64,000 bases of DNA from Acinetobacter sp. WCHA45 (GCF_002165255.2 NZ_CP028560.1:1-64000); one strand, 5' to 3'. Shown: positions 26,884 through 35,482, counted from the first letter of the stretch. Notes: a model not told the origin generated them from the letters alone. Numbers and translations: made by a program.

Positions 26884-29135
26884 CGGGCGCCATCGCTGAC
26901 GCACTACATCAACTTCAGCGGCATCGGGGCCTGATTCGCGTTGGCGAGCCCAAGGCAAGCGGTGCATCGACGCAAATAGAAGTCGATGTTGCCGTCCAAC
27001 TGCCAAACAGGTCACGGCGTAACGGCGTCTCCGAAACCGGAGTGCGCGCTGTCGAGACATGCGTGCTGGTATTCGGCAGTGATTGGCCCCTGTCCGCGCC
27101 CAAGCCTTTCTTGCGTGCGGACTTTCCGCTCAATTTGCCGCACATCAACCCCCATCGCGAAGGTGAGCTGGTCTCGCCTTGCCTGTTCGAGGGGTCCTTG
27201 GACGAACTGCTGCATCGGTTTGGTCTAGACGCCATTGTCGATCAGTTGGTCGATTGGCTGCACAAGGCTGCGGCCGGAACATTGCTGAACTTGGAACAGG
27301 GGTGGGAGCCGACGCGCCGAGACAGTTGTCCTTCGACCATTGTATTCAGTGCCGAAAAGGTTGCGGCCTCCGCACCTGCTGACGGCACGATTCTGGTAGT
27401 TCCCGCAGGCTACGTGACGATTGATGGCGGGCTATACGCCATCCTCAATGCCGAACTGACCGCACAAATCGATGCAGTGTTCGTCCATGATGTTCACAAC
27501 GACAAATTGGGCAAGTGGGGAAATGGCCATACTGCGGCCTTCATTGCGCGGGCTCCAATGACCGACGGCCACCCGCACATGGTCGGACGCTACCAACCGG
27601 AGACGGTTGTCGATCTCGCGACGCTGCTTGATCTAGCAGCGGAACTTGGCATTGATCGCGACGCGTTGGCCCAAGGCTTGGATGGTTATTACGGACGCTC
27701 GATCCTGGATATGCAGCAGGACTCGCGCGGCTGGGTGCATGGCTTGTACGCGATTGTAATTCTGACGGTACAACGGCCAGCGTCGCTTGTGGGTTCACCA
27801 GGGAGAAGTGTCGAGGTATTGCCCTACGCGGTGCGCTATGAACTCAACGCTAAAGCGCTCCTGGAGCGAAACGCCACGGTTCACCCAGCCTTTCACGCGC
27901 ATGCGTTGTCTCCTGAGTTGCTAGCAAGGACATCCGGCATTCCACCAGCAGCCACATCGCAGCCGCTAGTCATACTCGGCTGCGGAAGTGTGGGATCGAA
28001 AATCGCGATGCAACTGGGGCGAGCAGGTTTCGGCTCAATGACTTTCGTCGACAACGAGTCCATGTCACCTCATAACGCGGCACGGCATGCACTCATTGAG
28101 CGGACATCGGTACTGGTCCCACCTCGGAAGTCGGCGCGGATGAAGACGGCCTTTGAGGAGCTGTCGCATCTTCAATCGCGCGCGTTCGACACCGACGCCG
28201 TGACCCTTCTGGTCGATCCGGCACAGTTCGCCACAGTCATTCCGCAGGATGCGGCTCTCATCGTGGATGCGACGGCCTCACTTCAGGTGCTGGCCGCAGA
28301 AACACAATCAGCAGTACTGAACCAGTCTCCTGCCCGCCTGGTACGGATCGCGATGTATGGTCAGGGCCGCTGTGTCGCGGTTTTGCTTGAAGGACCTAGT
28401 CGCGCCGGTCGGGTTGACGACCTCACGGCATTCTTGTTCGAGTGCTGTCGGTTTGTGCCGGAACTGCGGGCATCGATTGCTGGGGATACGTCGGAGCCGA
28501 CGCGCATTTTTGTGGGCGACAACTGCCGTTCACTGACGATGCCAATGTCTGATGCCGTTGTTTCGCGTTCTTCGTCACTGGCCGGTCTGCAACTGGAACG
28601 CTGGCTCGTTGGCGGGCTTCCGAAGGAGGCGATGCTTTGCACCGGGATCTCGGATGCCGAAGGCCTCGGCATGGCATGGACCCGCGCCAGTCTTGGCCCG
28701 ACCACTGTGCTCGACGTAGCTGATGATGGTGGCTGGAACATTCGGATTCTGCACCCAGTCGTGCAAGCGATCCATGCCGATGCGCTGCACTGGGGCGCTC
28801 TGGAAACAGGCGGAGCCTTGGTCGGCCGCATCTCGTTTGAAAATCGAACCATCACCATTGCGGGCATCGTGGACGCGCCGCCTGACAGCATTCGAGAGGC
28901 CGCCTGCTTCGTCCTCGGAACGGATGGACTTGTTCAGAATTTGCGTGCGGCAAATGGAGCCTCTTTAGGGTATCTCACCTTCATCGGAACTTGGCACAGC
29001 CACCCGAAAGGCGGCCCACACTCGGGCATAGACCGAAACACATTGCGCAACATCGCCGAGGATGCTGGTGGTCTTCCCGCCGTGTCGTTGGTATGGACTC
29101 CGACAGGACCCACATGTGCGGTGGATCGCTGGTAG
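26880..29135 (+). CDS. E2-E1(ThiF)-JAB triple-fusion protein, ubiquitin-like conjugation enzyme
   Basis: I chose the ATG at 26880, which overlaps the upstream stop as ATGA; a longer frame back to 26727 would run inside the MBL gene. The 751-aa product has three parts. Residues 1-150 are E2-like, with LPHINPHREGELVSPCLFEG holding a candidate catalytic Cys101. Residues 360-580 are an E1/ThiF adenylation domain (GCGSVG at 367-372, Asp391, SPHNAARH, IVDATAS at 461-467). Residues 630-751 are a JAB/JAMM peptidase (Glu642 in ALETGGALVG; HSHP at 706-709, Ser715, Asp718). One chain could thus activate, transfer and remove a ubiquitin-like or C-terminal tag. CBASS type II uses related enzymes as two proteins (Cap2 and Cap3). 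The triple fusion beside MBL genes has been noted in surveys of prokaryotic ubiquitin-like systems, but its role is not established to my knowledge. Confidence 0.85.
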   Translation: MTGAIADALHQLQRHRGLIRVGEPKASGASTQIEVDVAVQLPNRSRRNGVSETGVRAVETCVLVFGSDWPLSAPKPFLRADFPLNLPHINPHREGELVSPCLFEGSLDELLHRFGLDAIVDQLVDWLHKAAAGTLLNLEQGWEPTRRDSCPSTIVFSAEKVAASAPADGTILVVPAGYVTIDGGLYAILNAELTAQIDAVFVHDVHNDKLGKWGNGHTAAFIARAPMTDGHPHMVGRYQPETVVDLATLLDLAAELGIDRDALAQGLDGYYGRSILDMQQDSRGWVHGLYAIVILTVQRPASLVGSPGRSVEVLPYAVRYELNAKALLERNATVHPAFHAHALSPELLARTSGIPPAATSQPLVILGCGSVGSKIAMQLGRAGFGSMTFVDNESMSPHNAARHALIERTSVLVPPRKSARMKTAFEELSHLQSRAFDTDAVTLLVDPAQFATVIPQDAALIVDATASLQVLAAETQSAVLNQSPARLVRIAMYGQGRCVAVLLEGPSRAGRVDDLTAFLFECCRFVPELRASIAGDTSEPTRIFVGDNCRSLTMPMSDAVVSRSSSLAGLQLERWLVGGLPKEAMLCTGISDAEGLGMAWTRASLGPTTVLDVADDGGWNIRILHPVVQAIHADALHWGALETGGALVGRISFENRTITIAGIVDAPPDSIREAACFVLGTDGLVQNLRAANGASLGYLTFIGTWHSHPKGGPHSGIDRNTLRNIAEDAGGLPAVSLVWTPTGPTCAVDRW

Positions 29136-29180
29136 GGGTAAAGCCACCAGCACTTTATTGGCATAAAACAAGAGGGATGT

Positions 29181-30251
29181 ATGGCTGACTACTTCGAGAT
29201 CGATTTTCTTGGCGTCGAAACAGCAAAAAGCGGAGATGCGATCACGCTTCGCTATTCTGTGAATGGCACTGAGGGCGTGCACGTCGTTGACGGAGGATAT
29301 CTGGATACGGGAGATCAGATTGTCGAGCACCTGAAGACCTACTACGGAACAACAGTCATCGACCATGTGATTCTCACGCACCCTGATCGCGATCACGCAA
29401 ATGGTTTGCGAAAAGTTCTAGAGCAGTGCACGGTCAGAAATCTTTGGATCAACAGGCCGTGGATCTATGCAGATCAGTTGATTGATCGATTCGAGACCTA
29501 TGAATCGGTTGAGGCGCTGAGACGGAAGTTGCGCTCCATCTACGATGCCACGGCAATTCTTGAGGATCTGGCGGTAGAAAAGGGAATTCCAATCCATGCC
29601 CCCCTTCAGGGGCAGAGCATCGGCCCCTTCACTGTGATGGCACCAACCCTGGGGCGCTATTTCGACCTGATTGTGGACTCCACGAAGACACCGGAGGCTG
29701 TTGAAGAAAGTGCTTTGGACAGCGCGTTGAGCGGCATATTCCGGGCAATGAAGGCCGCGACCGCCTACATCAAATCCCTGTGGGGCGAGGAGTATTTTCC
29801 GCCTGAGCCTACCAGTCGTGAAAATGAAATGAGTGTGGTCCAGTCGGCTGTCCTGAACGGTCATCGTGTCATGCTTACTGGCGATGCCGGGCGTGAGGCG
29901 CTGCAAGAGGTTATTGACTACGCGCCATTTGCCGGACTCGCGTTGCCAGGCATTCGGTATTTTCAGGTGCCCCACCATGGCGGGCGGCACAATGTCTCGA
30001 CTGAAATTCTGGACCAACTGGTTGGTTCACGGTTGGACAGTATGCCGATCCAGCATACCTGGAATGCCATTTGCAGTTCTGCCAAAGCCGATGAGGATCA
30101 CCCGCGGAAGTCCGTAATTCGCGCTGTATTACACCGGGGTGGGCACTGGGCGGCAACCGAAAGCAAGAATCTCCGCATCGGGGCGGGCATTACCCGCGAT
30201 GGTTGGGTATCAATTCCTCAAGCGGAGTACCCCGAAGAACAAGAGAGTTGA
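29181..30251 (+). CDS. Metallo-beta-lactamase-fold hydrolase 2
   Basis: A 356-aa MBL-fold protein with HPDRDHANG (H67, D69, D71, H72), a conserved MLTGDAGREAL near residue 233, and VPHHGGRHNVS near 262 as further metal ligands. It resembles the ComEC-type MBL domain and is probably a paralogue of the 397-aa protein upstream of the E2-E1-JAB gene. The gene starts 45 bp after the triple-fusion gene, in the same direction, and completes the operon core. Two different MBL proteins around one conjugation enzyme suggest either two effectors or an effector and a partner. Confidence 0.85.
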   Translation: MADYFEIDFLGVETAKSGDAITLRYSVNGTEGVHVVDGGYLDTGDQIVEHLKTYYGTTVIDHVILTHPDRDHANGLRKVLEQCTVRNLWINRPWIYADQLIDRFETYESVEALRRKLRSIYDATAILEDLAVEKGIPIHAPLQGQSIGPFTVMAPTLGRYFDLIVDSTKTPEAVEESALDSALSGIFRAMKAATAYIKSLWGEEYFPPEPTSRENEMSVVQSAVLNGHRVMLTGDAGREALQEVIDYAPFAGLALPGIRYFQVPHHGGRHNVSTEILDQLVGSRLDSMPIQHTWNAICSSAKADEDHPRKSVIRAVLHRGGHWAATESKNLRIGAGITRDGWVSIPQAEYPEEQES

Positions 30252-30255
30252 GTCT

Positions 30256-31209
30256 ATGAATGCGATGTCGCTCTCTGAGTTACCAACTTCAGTGCTCGAA
30301 CTCCACACATGGCCGTGGTGGCGAAGATATTGGAATCGACCGCCGGAACTGGTTCGGAAGCGGTGTGAAGCTTGGTGTGAACTATTGGAGCTTAGGGAGG
30401 CGGCAGGAAAAGGCGTGCGCCTCAACACCCCAAAATCGAAGATTTTTGATGACTCACGCCGTCGATGGAGCATCCTGGATAAACTCGACCGTGGCAACTT
30501 TACTTTGCGGAGTCGCTTTCCGGTCTCAGCCTGGGGCGCTAAGGAGGATTTTCCAAAGTCCACATGGATCGCTAGTGCAAGTGACGATGGCGCCTCACTT
30601 TGAATGCGACGCAAGCGATATAGAGGGCATCTCCTCAAGTAAGTCAGCAGGCATGCCGCACGAAAATGTGGATGTCTTTGGTGCCTACTATATTGATGAG
30701 CAGAATCGATATGCCAGAAAAGGAAAGCCCTCGCTCTGACTGGATGATGCGAGCTTAAAAGAGCTTTGTTCACATGGCGAAATCCGGCTAATGCACGGAC
30801 GTGGCTCCGACACGTTTAGCGTGCGAGCTTGGGATGGCCGTTTTTCCTTGATAACAGTGGCGGATCTCACCATCTTGCGGGCGCCGTGCATGTCGCCACG
30901 CGCATTGGCGCGAGCATTCACCACGCCTCGAAACTCTATCTCTACCAGCTCAACCATTTGACTGTGCAATGGCTGCTCGATGGATTTCATCTGGTATTGC
31001 TCCCCAGGTATTTGGATGGACAGATGCTATGGACTGTGAAGAGCTTGGTAGGTTCTGGTTCGAACATGGAGTTCCCACCTGTACTGGGCGAAGGTTCGCT
31101 TTTGGCGTTCCCTCGGGGTTCGCAAATCGCCGAGTGCGTGATGGCAGAACTATTGAGTCAGGGGCACCACGATTTAGGCAATGATTTAAGGGAGGCACTG
31201 GCTGCGTAA
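30256..31209 (+). pseudogene. Broken last gene of the cassette (about 300 codons originally)
   Basis: It starts at ATG 30256, 4 bp after the MBL gene, with MNAMSLSELPTSVLELHTWP. Frame 1 ends at 30603, but the coding pattern passes to frame 2 near 30580 (FECDASDIEGISS, GAYYIDEQNRYARK), meets a TGA at 30737-30739, continues to AWDGR, then returns to frame 1 near 30830 (FFLDNSGGSHHLAGAVHVAT ... DLREALAA, stop 31209). The DNSGGSHHLAGA phrase recalls a DUF6685-type protein, but I am not sure. Two frameshifts and one stop make it non-functional. Confidence 0.6.
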
Positions 31210-31473
31210 CAGCAGTTCTTGACTGAATCGACGACTCCATGGACAAAGCAATTTTCATCTCCAATCTGCTGACAAGGATGTCTATGAATCACAGATAGTT
31301 GGATTTCATGGCACAGTATCTATTCTTAGTAGTAATATTAAAAAATTAACCTTTAGGTTGAATATTTAATCCAATATGTTGAATAAAAGATAAAGTTAAT
31401 ATAAGATTGGTTAATACTGTAAAAAGTATTTACTCTTTCAATAATGAATGAGTAACGCAATAGGGTTACGAAA
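31210..31473. other. Right junction of the GC-rich cassette
   Basis: GC-rich sequence ends near 31260-31290 and the AT-rich backbone returns. No gene and no clear inverted repeat or target duplication is visible at the edge. The final 100 bp presumably hold the promoter of the XRE/ImmA pair, but no boxes stand out. Confidence 0.4.
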
Positions 31474-31824
31474 ATGTCTAAACTAACAGATTTTGGAAAA
31501 GCGATTAGGAAACTTAGGATTGATTATGATACCAATCTTAATGAACTAGCGACTTCAATTGGCGTTAGTTCAGCTTTCTTATCAGCTGTGGAAACAGGAA
31601 AAAAGCCAATAAGTGCTGAATTAATTACAAAAATTACAAACGCATTAGGTTTAAGTAAAGCAGAGGAAAATTTGCTTACACATGCTGCTAGTCAAAGTGT
31701 TGATAATGTTACTGTTCGAACAAATAGCCCAGAAGAAGCAGAAATTGCTTTGATGTTTGCTAGACGAATTCAAGACGATACTTTGAATATGGCGCAACTT
31801 AGAAAAATTCTTGAGGAGAATTGA
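31474..31824 (+). CDS. XRE-family regulator paired with an ImmA protease
   Basis: A 116-aa protein with an N-terminal XRE helix-turn-helix (FGKAIRKLRIDYDTNLNELATSIGVSSAFLSAVETGKKPIS, about residues 7-47). The C-terminal third is acidic. The next gene, 3 bp downstream, encodes an ImmA/IrrE-type protease. Such pairs act like ImmR-ImmA: the repressor holds down mobile-element or toxin genes until the protease cuts it after a stress signal. Confidence 0.85.
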   Translation: MSKLTDFGKAIRKLRIDYDTNLNELATSIGVSSAFLSAVETGKKPISAELITKITNALGLSKAEENLLTHAASQSVDNVTVRTNSPEEAEIALMFARRIQDDTLNMAQLRKILEEN

Positions 31825-31827
31825 TAT

Positions 31828-32361
31828 ATGACATCTGGATGTATGCCTAGAGGTGTTAAAGTCGCGCCTTTAAGTAAACAAAGCATAAAACAAAAAGCAC
31901 TCATTATTCGTGACAAGATTTTTAAACTGTCACTAAATCAGTCAATAGATTTAAGTCGAGGCTTAGAACATCGATTGCATGAATTAGGTGTCATTTTAGA
32001 AGTCTGGGAAATTGAGGATATGCCTGATGTTGAGGCTTTAACTAATCCAGATGCTATGACTATTATTCTTCGTGCAGATACTTATGATGCTTTATGCGAT
32101 GTATCTGATCCAAAACATTGCCGTGCGCGATTTACTGTAGCACATGAAATAGGGCACTTAATTCTTCATGAGGGTTTTGCCTTAGCACGTGGTGCAGTCA
32201 GGCATAAACATTATGAAGATTCTGAATGGCAAGCTGATACGTTTGCGGCAGAGTTACTGATGCCAACACAAGCATGTATTAATTTGTCTATTGAAGACAT
32301 TCAAGAAAAATTCAAAGTTGGTTATAAAGCGGCTAGAAATAAATTTAGTTCTTTAAAATGA
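31828..32361 (+). CDS. ImmA/IrrE-family metallopeptidase
   Basis: A 177-aa protein with the zinc-protease motif VAHEIGHLILHEG (HExxH, near residues 105-117) and a downstream EWQADTFAAELLMP that supplies the third ligand. ImmA/IrrE proteases cleave partner XRE repressors. A later in-frame ATG at 31843 is a possible start. It forms a two-gene operon with the preceding XRE gene, followed at once by a strong terminator. Confidence 0.9.
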   Translation: MTSGCMPRGVKVAPLSKQSIKQKALIIRDKIFKLSLNQSIDLSRGLEHRLHELGVILEVWEIEDMPDVEALTNPDAMTIILRADTYDALCDVSDPKHCRARFTVAHEIGHLILHEGFALARGAVRHKHYEDSEWQADTFAAELLMPTQACINLSIEDIQEKFKVGYKAARNKFSSLK

Positions 32362-32363
32362 AA

Positions 32364-32397
32364 AAACTGATATGAAAGCTATCTTTCATATCAGTTT
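32364..32397 (+). terminator. Hairpin after the XRE/ImmA operon
   Basis: Two perfect 15-bp arms (32364-32378 and 32383-32397, AAACTGATATGAAAG and its inverse) with a CTAT loop, starting 3 bp after the stop codon. Confidence 0.8.
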
Positions 32398-32507
32398 CGG
32401 ATAGTACACCCAAGGGCTATTCGGCTTACTCAGATGACTACTATAAAGCGTGAGAACTTCATTGTAGATCATTTAAGTCAGCTTTTCAAATCTCCTTGGG
32501 AGAGGAG

Positions 32508-32669
32508 GTGAGCTATGTGCTTAAGAAATTAGGTACTCAAGAACCGCCGAAAGGCATGAAATGGATCTTTTGTAGATTCCGTAAAGTACGAGGCAATTCT
32601 GGCAAGGTGTTAGATGCGCATGAGTATGGTTATGAGGCATGGGCTTTTTTAGTTCCATGTGCAACTTAA
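32508..32669 (+). CDS. Small hypothetical protein, 53 aa
   Basis: The GTG start at 32508 overlaps the ribosome binding site region GAGAGGAGG. The protein reads VSYVLKKLGTQEPPKGMKW, then a basic stretch, and ends near EYGYEAWAFLVPCAT. Small basic proteins with a YGYxAW ending are, as far as I recall, common in Acinetobacter genomes and unassigned. The stretch 32398-32507 has no other feature. Confidence 0.4.
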   Translation: MSYVLKKLGTQEPPKGMKWIFCRFRKVRGNSGKVLDAHEYGYEAWAFLVPCAT

Positions 32670-32732
32670 GTGATCTGGTGCACAGGCATTCGTGCTTGTG
32701 TGCTTTCTAAAATTAACAATGGAGTATTAAAT

Positions 32733-32963
32733 ATGTCTAATTACTTAATCAATCACAAAAATTGCCCTGAATGTGGTGGGCGTATCAAAGGTTATTATTA
32801 TTACTGTGGCCGTTGTGGGAATCAGGATGTCGTAAATTGGAAATTTACAGGCATATTCCTGATGATTGCAGGTGCTATTTTCTTTCTTGTTATGTATTTC
32901 TCAACAAAAAAAATCTGTGAAAATACCTTTTTCTCGCAAGCTATATTCTGCAATTTTTTTTAA
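32733..32963 (+). CDS. Small zinc-ribbon membrane protein
   Basis: A 76-aa protein with the start chosen at 32733 because GGAG stands 11 bp before it; the frame is open further upstream. It has two CxxC pairs (CPECGG and CGRCGN, residues 11-33) that form a zinc ribbon, then one hydrophobic segment (FTGIFLMIAGAIFFLVMYFS). It is probably a membrane-anchored zinc ribbon of unknown role. It heads a run of four small genes. Confidence 0.6.
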   Translation: MSNYLINHKNCPECGGRIKGYYYYCGRCGNQDVVNWKFTGIFLMIAGAIFFLVMYFSTKKICENTFFSQAIFCNFF

Positions 32964-32987
32964 ATAATTTATAGGTTGAGTATTAAC

Positions 32988-33233
32988 ATGTTTGAAGGAT
33001 TCATACCTAATTATTCATGTTTATTGCATGCTAGAGATCTTGAAGGAAATATAATCGAAATCCATTTTTTTTCGAAATATACGCCAGAGCAAGCAATTGA
33101 AAAAAGCAAAGATTATTGGACTTATGATCTTATAAGGTTTATAGATTTTCCGACTCCTCAAAGATTTGAGTGGGGGAAAAAGACTATAGTCCATCCATTG
33201 GATAAAAAAGAATATACTGTTATATATAAGTAG
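32988..33233 (+). CDS. Small hypothetical protein
   Basis: An 81-aa protein, MFEGFIPNYSCLLHARDLEG, then FFSKYTPEQAIEKSKDYW, ending HPLDKKEYTVIYK. The ATG at 32988 is preferred over a TTG 12 bp earlier. I do not recognise the family. It lies in a run of small co-directed genes that may be phage- or plasmid-borne accessory genes. Confidence 0.5.
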   Translation: MFEGFIPNYSCLLHARDLEGNIIEIHFFSKYTPEQAIEKSKDYWTYDLIRFIDFPTPQRFEWGKKTIVHPLDKKEYTVIYK

Positions 33234-33240
33234 GTTAGGA

Positions 33241-33492
33241 ATGAAAGTTAAAGATTTAATTGAAAAATTAGAAAAGTTTGATCCTGAATTAGAGGTTTTA
33301 ATTGCCAATGAGGATGATGAGATCATTGGCCTAAACAACATGGTACGATTCTTTGATGTCAGTCATGTTTCTTCTGTTCATGCGGAAACACGAAGAAATG
33401 ATGTAGAAAGGAATGTTGAATTTACATTCGTAGGAATGCCAACTAAACATTCTAGAGAGTTTATTTTCATTGATGTCGTTTCACAATTTTAG
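33241..33492 (+). CDS. Small hypothetical acidic protein
   Basis: An 83-aa protein beginning MKVKDLIEKLEKFDPELEV. Openings of the type LIEKLEKFDPELEVLI are frequent in small phage proteins of unknown function. It starts 7 bp after the preceding gene and is probably in the same operon. Confidence 0.55.
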   Translation: MKVKDLIEKLEKFDPELEVLIANEDDEIIGLNNMVRFFDVSHVSSVHAETRRNDVERNVEFTFVGMPTKHSREFIFIDVVSQF

Positions 33493-33525
33493 AATTTTTT
33501 TTTGAAATTACTTATAGAAGATTGT

Positions 33526-33762
33526 ATGAACAATAATTGTGAAAAATGTACTGTTTTATCTATAGATAGTATGCCGTTAGGCTGGAATACAATAGTAAAA
33601 GAAGATTGGGTTGACGATCTAAGTGGCGGTACGGAATGGAAGCAATTTGAGTGTATCCATTGCAAATCTATTCATAATATTAAGTATCGTGATGTGGGTG
33701 CTAGTCGCTCACGTTGGTTTTTCAAAAATGAATTGCCAAAATACTTAGGATTTAATGATTAA
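33526..33762 (+). CDS. Small Cys-containing hypothetical protein
   Basis: A 78-aa protein from ATG 33526 (MNNNCEKCTVLSIDS); a TTG start at 33502 would add 8 residues. Two Cys pairs, CEKC and CIHC, suggest a zinc-binding fold. It is the last of the small-gene run and is followed by a terminator. Confidence 0.5.
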   Translation: MNNNCEKCTVLSIDSMPLGWNTIVKEDWVDDLSGGTEWKQFECIHCKSIHNIKYRDVGASRSRWFFKNELPKYLGFND

Positions 33763-33783
33763 ATTCATGCAAAAATCTGAAAG

Positions 33784-33810
33784 AAAAAAGCGCCGTTGGG
33801 TGCTTTTTTT
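33784..33810 (+). terminator. Rho-independent terminator
   Basis: AAAAAAGCGCC and GGTGCTTTTTTT form a hairpin with one G-T pair followed by a T run, just after the small-gene cluster. Confidence 0.7.
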
Positions 33811-33835
33811 AATTGTTCAAACCCTTCCTATGATC

Positions 33836-33940
33836 CTAGACACCTAATTTCAGGGCGATTGCAGCTACAGACTTGTGTGAGGTTGAAAGTGCATAATCAA
33901 TTGCTTGCTTTTTAAATTCTGGACTAAAGCCTTTAGCCAT
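33836..33940 (-). pseudogene. IS3-family OrfA N-terminal relic
   Basis: On the reverse strand an ATG at 33940 reads MAKGFSPEFKKQAIDYALST, then HKSVAAIALKLGV and a stop. This is the helix-turn-helix start of an IS3-family OrfA, with the remainder gone. From 33941 to 34140 nothing else is recognisable. Confidence 0.6.
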
Positions 33941-34140
33941 TTTTACATCTATAAAGTTAACGTTACGTTATCTTTAGAAGTAAGCATTGTCCATATGGGC
34001 TGGGCTAGGATCAGTATAAGACTTATTTAACATTGATCACAGATAAGTAAGTTGTTGGGAAATTAAATTAGAGGTGGTACTCATGATGGTTACTAAAACT
34101 AAAATATTTTCAATAATAAACATATAAAACAATATATTAC

Positions 34141-34179
34141 AAATATATATGATGCGTAACATACGCATCATATATATTT
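34141..34179. repeat. Long perfect inverted repeat before the integrase
   Basis: Two perfect 17-bp arms (34141-34157 and 34163-34179, core ATATGATGCGT / ACGCATCATAT) with an AACAT loop. It lies 58 bp before the integrase start. It could be an operator, an attachment-site arm or a terminator for upstream transcripts. Confidence 0.75.
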
Positions 34180-34237
34180 TCTTCTATTTTGATATAATGG
34201 ATCTCGTCAATCCGCTGATAGGTTTCATTTAAATTTC

Positions 34238-35437
34238 ATGAGTCTTACTGAAATTAAAGTTCGCCAAGCTCATTGCAAGGAAAAAACTTGTTTTTTATCC
34301 GATGAAGATGGACTTAGCCTGAAGATTGAGCCGACTGGAAGAAAATCTTGGTGCTATCGCTATACAGATCCACAAACAAAAAAACGTCGCCGCATTCAGT
34401 TGGGGCTTTATCCTGATTTATCGCTGAAAAAGGCACGACAAGTCAAAGATGACTTTAAAGACAATAATTATTGTTTTGAGCATGATACTGTCTCTAATGT
34501 CATCACCTTTCGTAAGGTAGGGGAGGAGTGGCTGCAGTTCAAACTGAAAAATGCATTTAATGATTCACCCCGCTGCGGTGTACTACAGTTAGCAGAAAGA
34601 TGTTTACAGCAAGATATTTATCCAGACCTTCAGGATTTACCTTTTCAAAACATCAAGCGTTATGACCTGGTTTCAGTAATCAAAAAAATAGAGGGACGCC
34701 AAGTAAAAGAACCTGTCAAGAAAGCTTGTAGTTATTTGAACCAAATTTATGACTACGCTGTAGCGATGGGTTATTGTGAATTCAACATCGCGCATGGTTT
34801 AAATAAAATCGCCATTAACAGTAAAATCAAGAAGAATTATCCGTATTTGAAAGCGGAGGATATATCAGATTTTAAGAAAAATTTATTAAAATTGGATGCC
34901 CATCCGATTATTAAAAAAGCACTGCTGTTCAAATTACATACTGGCGTGCGAGGGGCTGAATTGTTATTGGCTGAGCCTCATCATTTTGATTTAAATGAAA
35001 AAATCTGGAAAATACCTGCCTTGCATATTAAACAGTTTCGACGAAAAGTCATATTAGGCCATGAGATTCCCGACTTCTTAGTTCCACTTTCAGATCAGGC
35101 TTTAGATATTTTAAAAGACGTCATGCAATGGTCATACGGTGAAAAGTACATTTTTGCTAGCCCACGGAAACATAATCAACCGATTCATTTTAATACATTA
35201 AATATGGCTATACGTAAGATGGGCTATGGAAAACATCAATTATCCTCTCATGGACTACGTTCCACTTTTAGTACCATTTTGAATGACTCAGGTTTGTTCC
35301 AGGATAACTGGATTGAGGCACAACTTTCACATATTGATAAGAACCGTACCCGTGCCAGCTATAATCACGCTGACTATTTAGCCCAGCGGACTGAAATGAT
35401 GCAGTGGTGGGGTGATTATTTAAGTACTGCTAAGTGA
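34238..35437 (+). CDS. P4-type tyrosine integrase
   Basis: A 399-aa integrase with an N-terminal DUF4102-type arm-binding region (LSDEDGLSLKIEPTGRKSWC, RRRIQLGLYPDLSLKKARQ). The catalytic domain has HTGVRGAELLLAEP (Arg I), SSHGLRSTFSTIL (HxxR), QLSHIDKNRTRASYNHADYL (with the GH position as SH and the nucleophilic Tyr). The length is normal for P4-like integrases, which usually insert islands into tRNA genes; no tRNA is nearby. No cargo operon follows directly, so the island may be eroded. Confidence 0.9.
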   Translation: MSLTEIKVRQAHCKEKTCFLSDEDGLSLKIEPTGRKSWCYRYTDPQTKKRRRIQLGLYPDLSLKKARQVKDDFKDNNYCFEHDTVSNVITFRKVGEEWLQFKLKNAFNDSPRCGVLQLAERCLQQDIYPDLQDLPFQNIKRYDLVSVIKKIEGRQVKEPVKKACSYLNQIYDYAVAMGYCEFNIAHGLNKIAINSKIKKNYPYLKAEDISDFKKNLLKLDAHPIIKKALLFKLHTGVRGAELLLAEPHHFDLNEKIWKIPALHIKQFRRKVILGHEIPDFLVPLSDQALDILKDVMQWSYGEKYIFASPRKHNQPIHFNTLNMAIRKMGYGKHQLSSHGLRSTFSTILNDSGLFQDNWIEAQLSHIDKNRTRASYNHADYLAQRTEMMQWWGDYLSTAK

Positions 35438-35482
35438 AAATCGTACTTTTATACATAGACTTAAAACATTATGGGGTTTCAA

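Noticed and set aside
34000..34237. tRNA or attachment site for the P4-type integrase
   Set aside because: No tRNA 3' end or T-arm can be read near the gene; only the long inverted repeat stands out.
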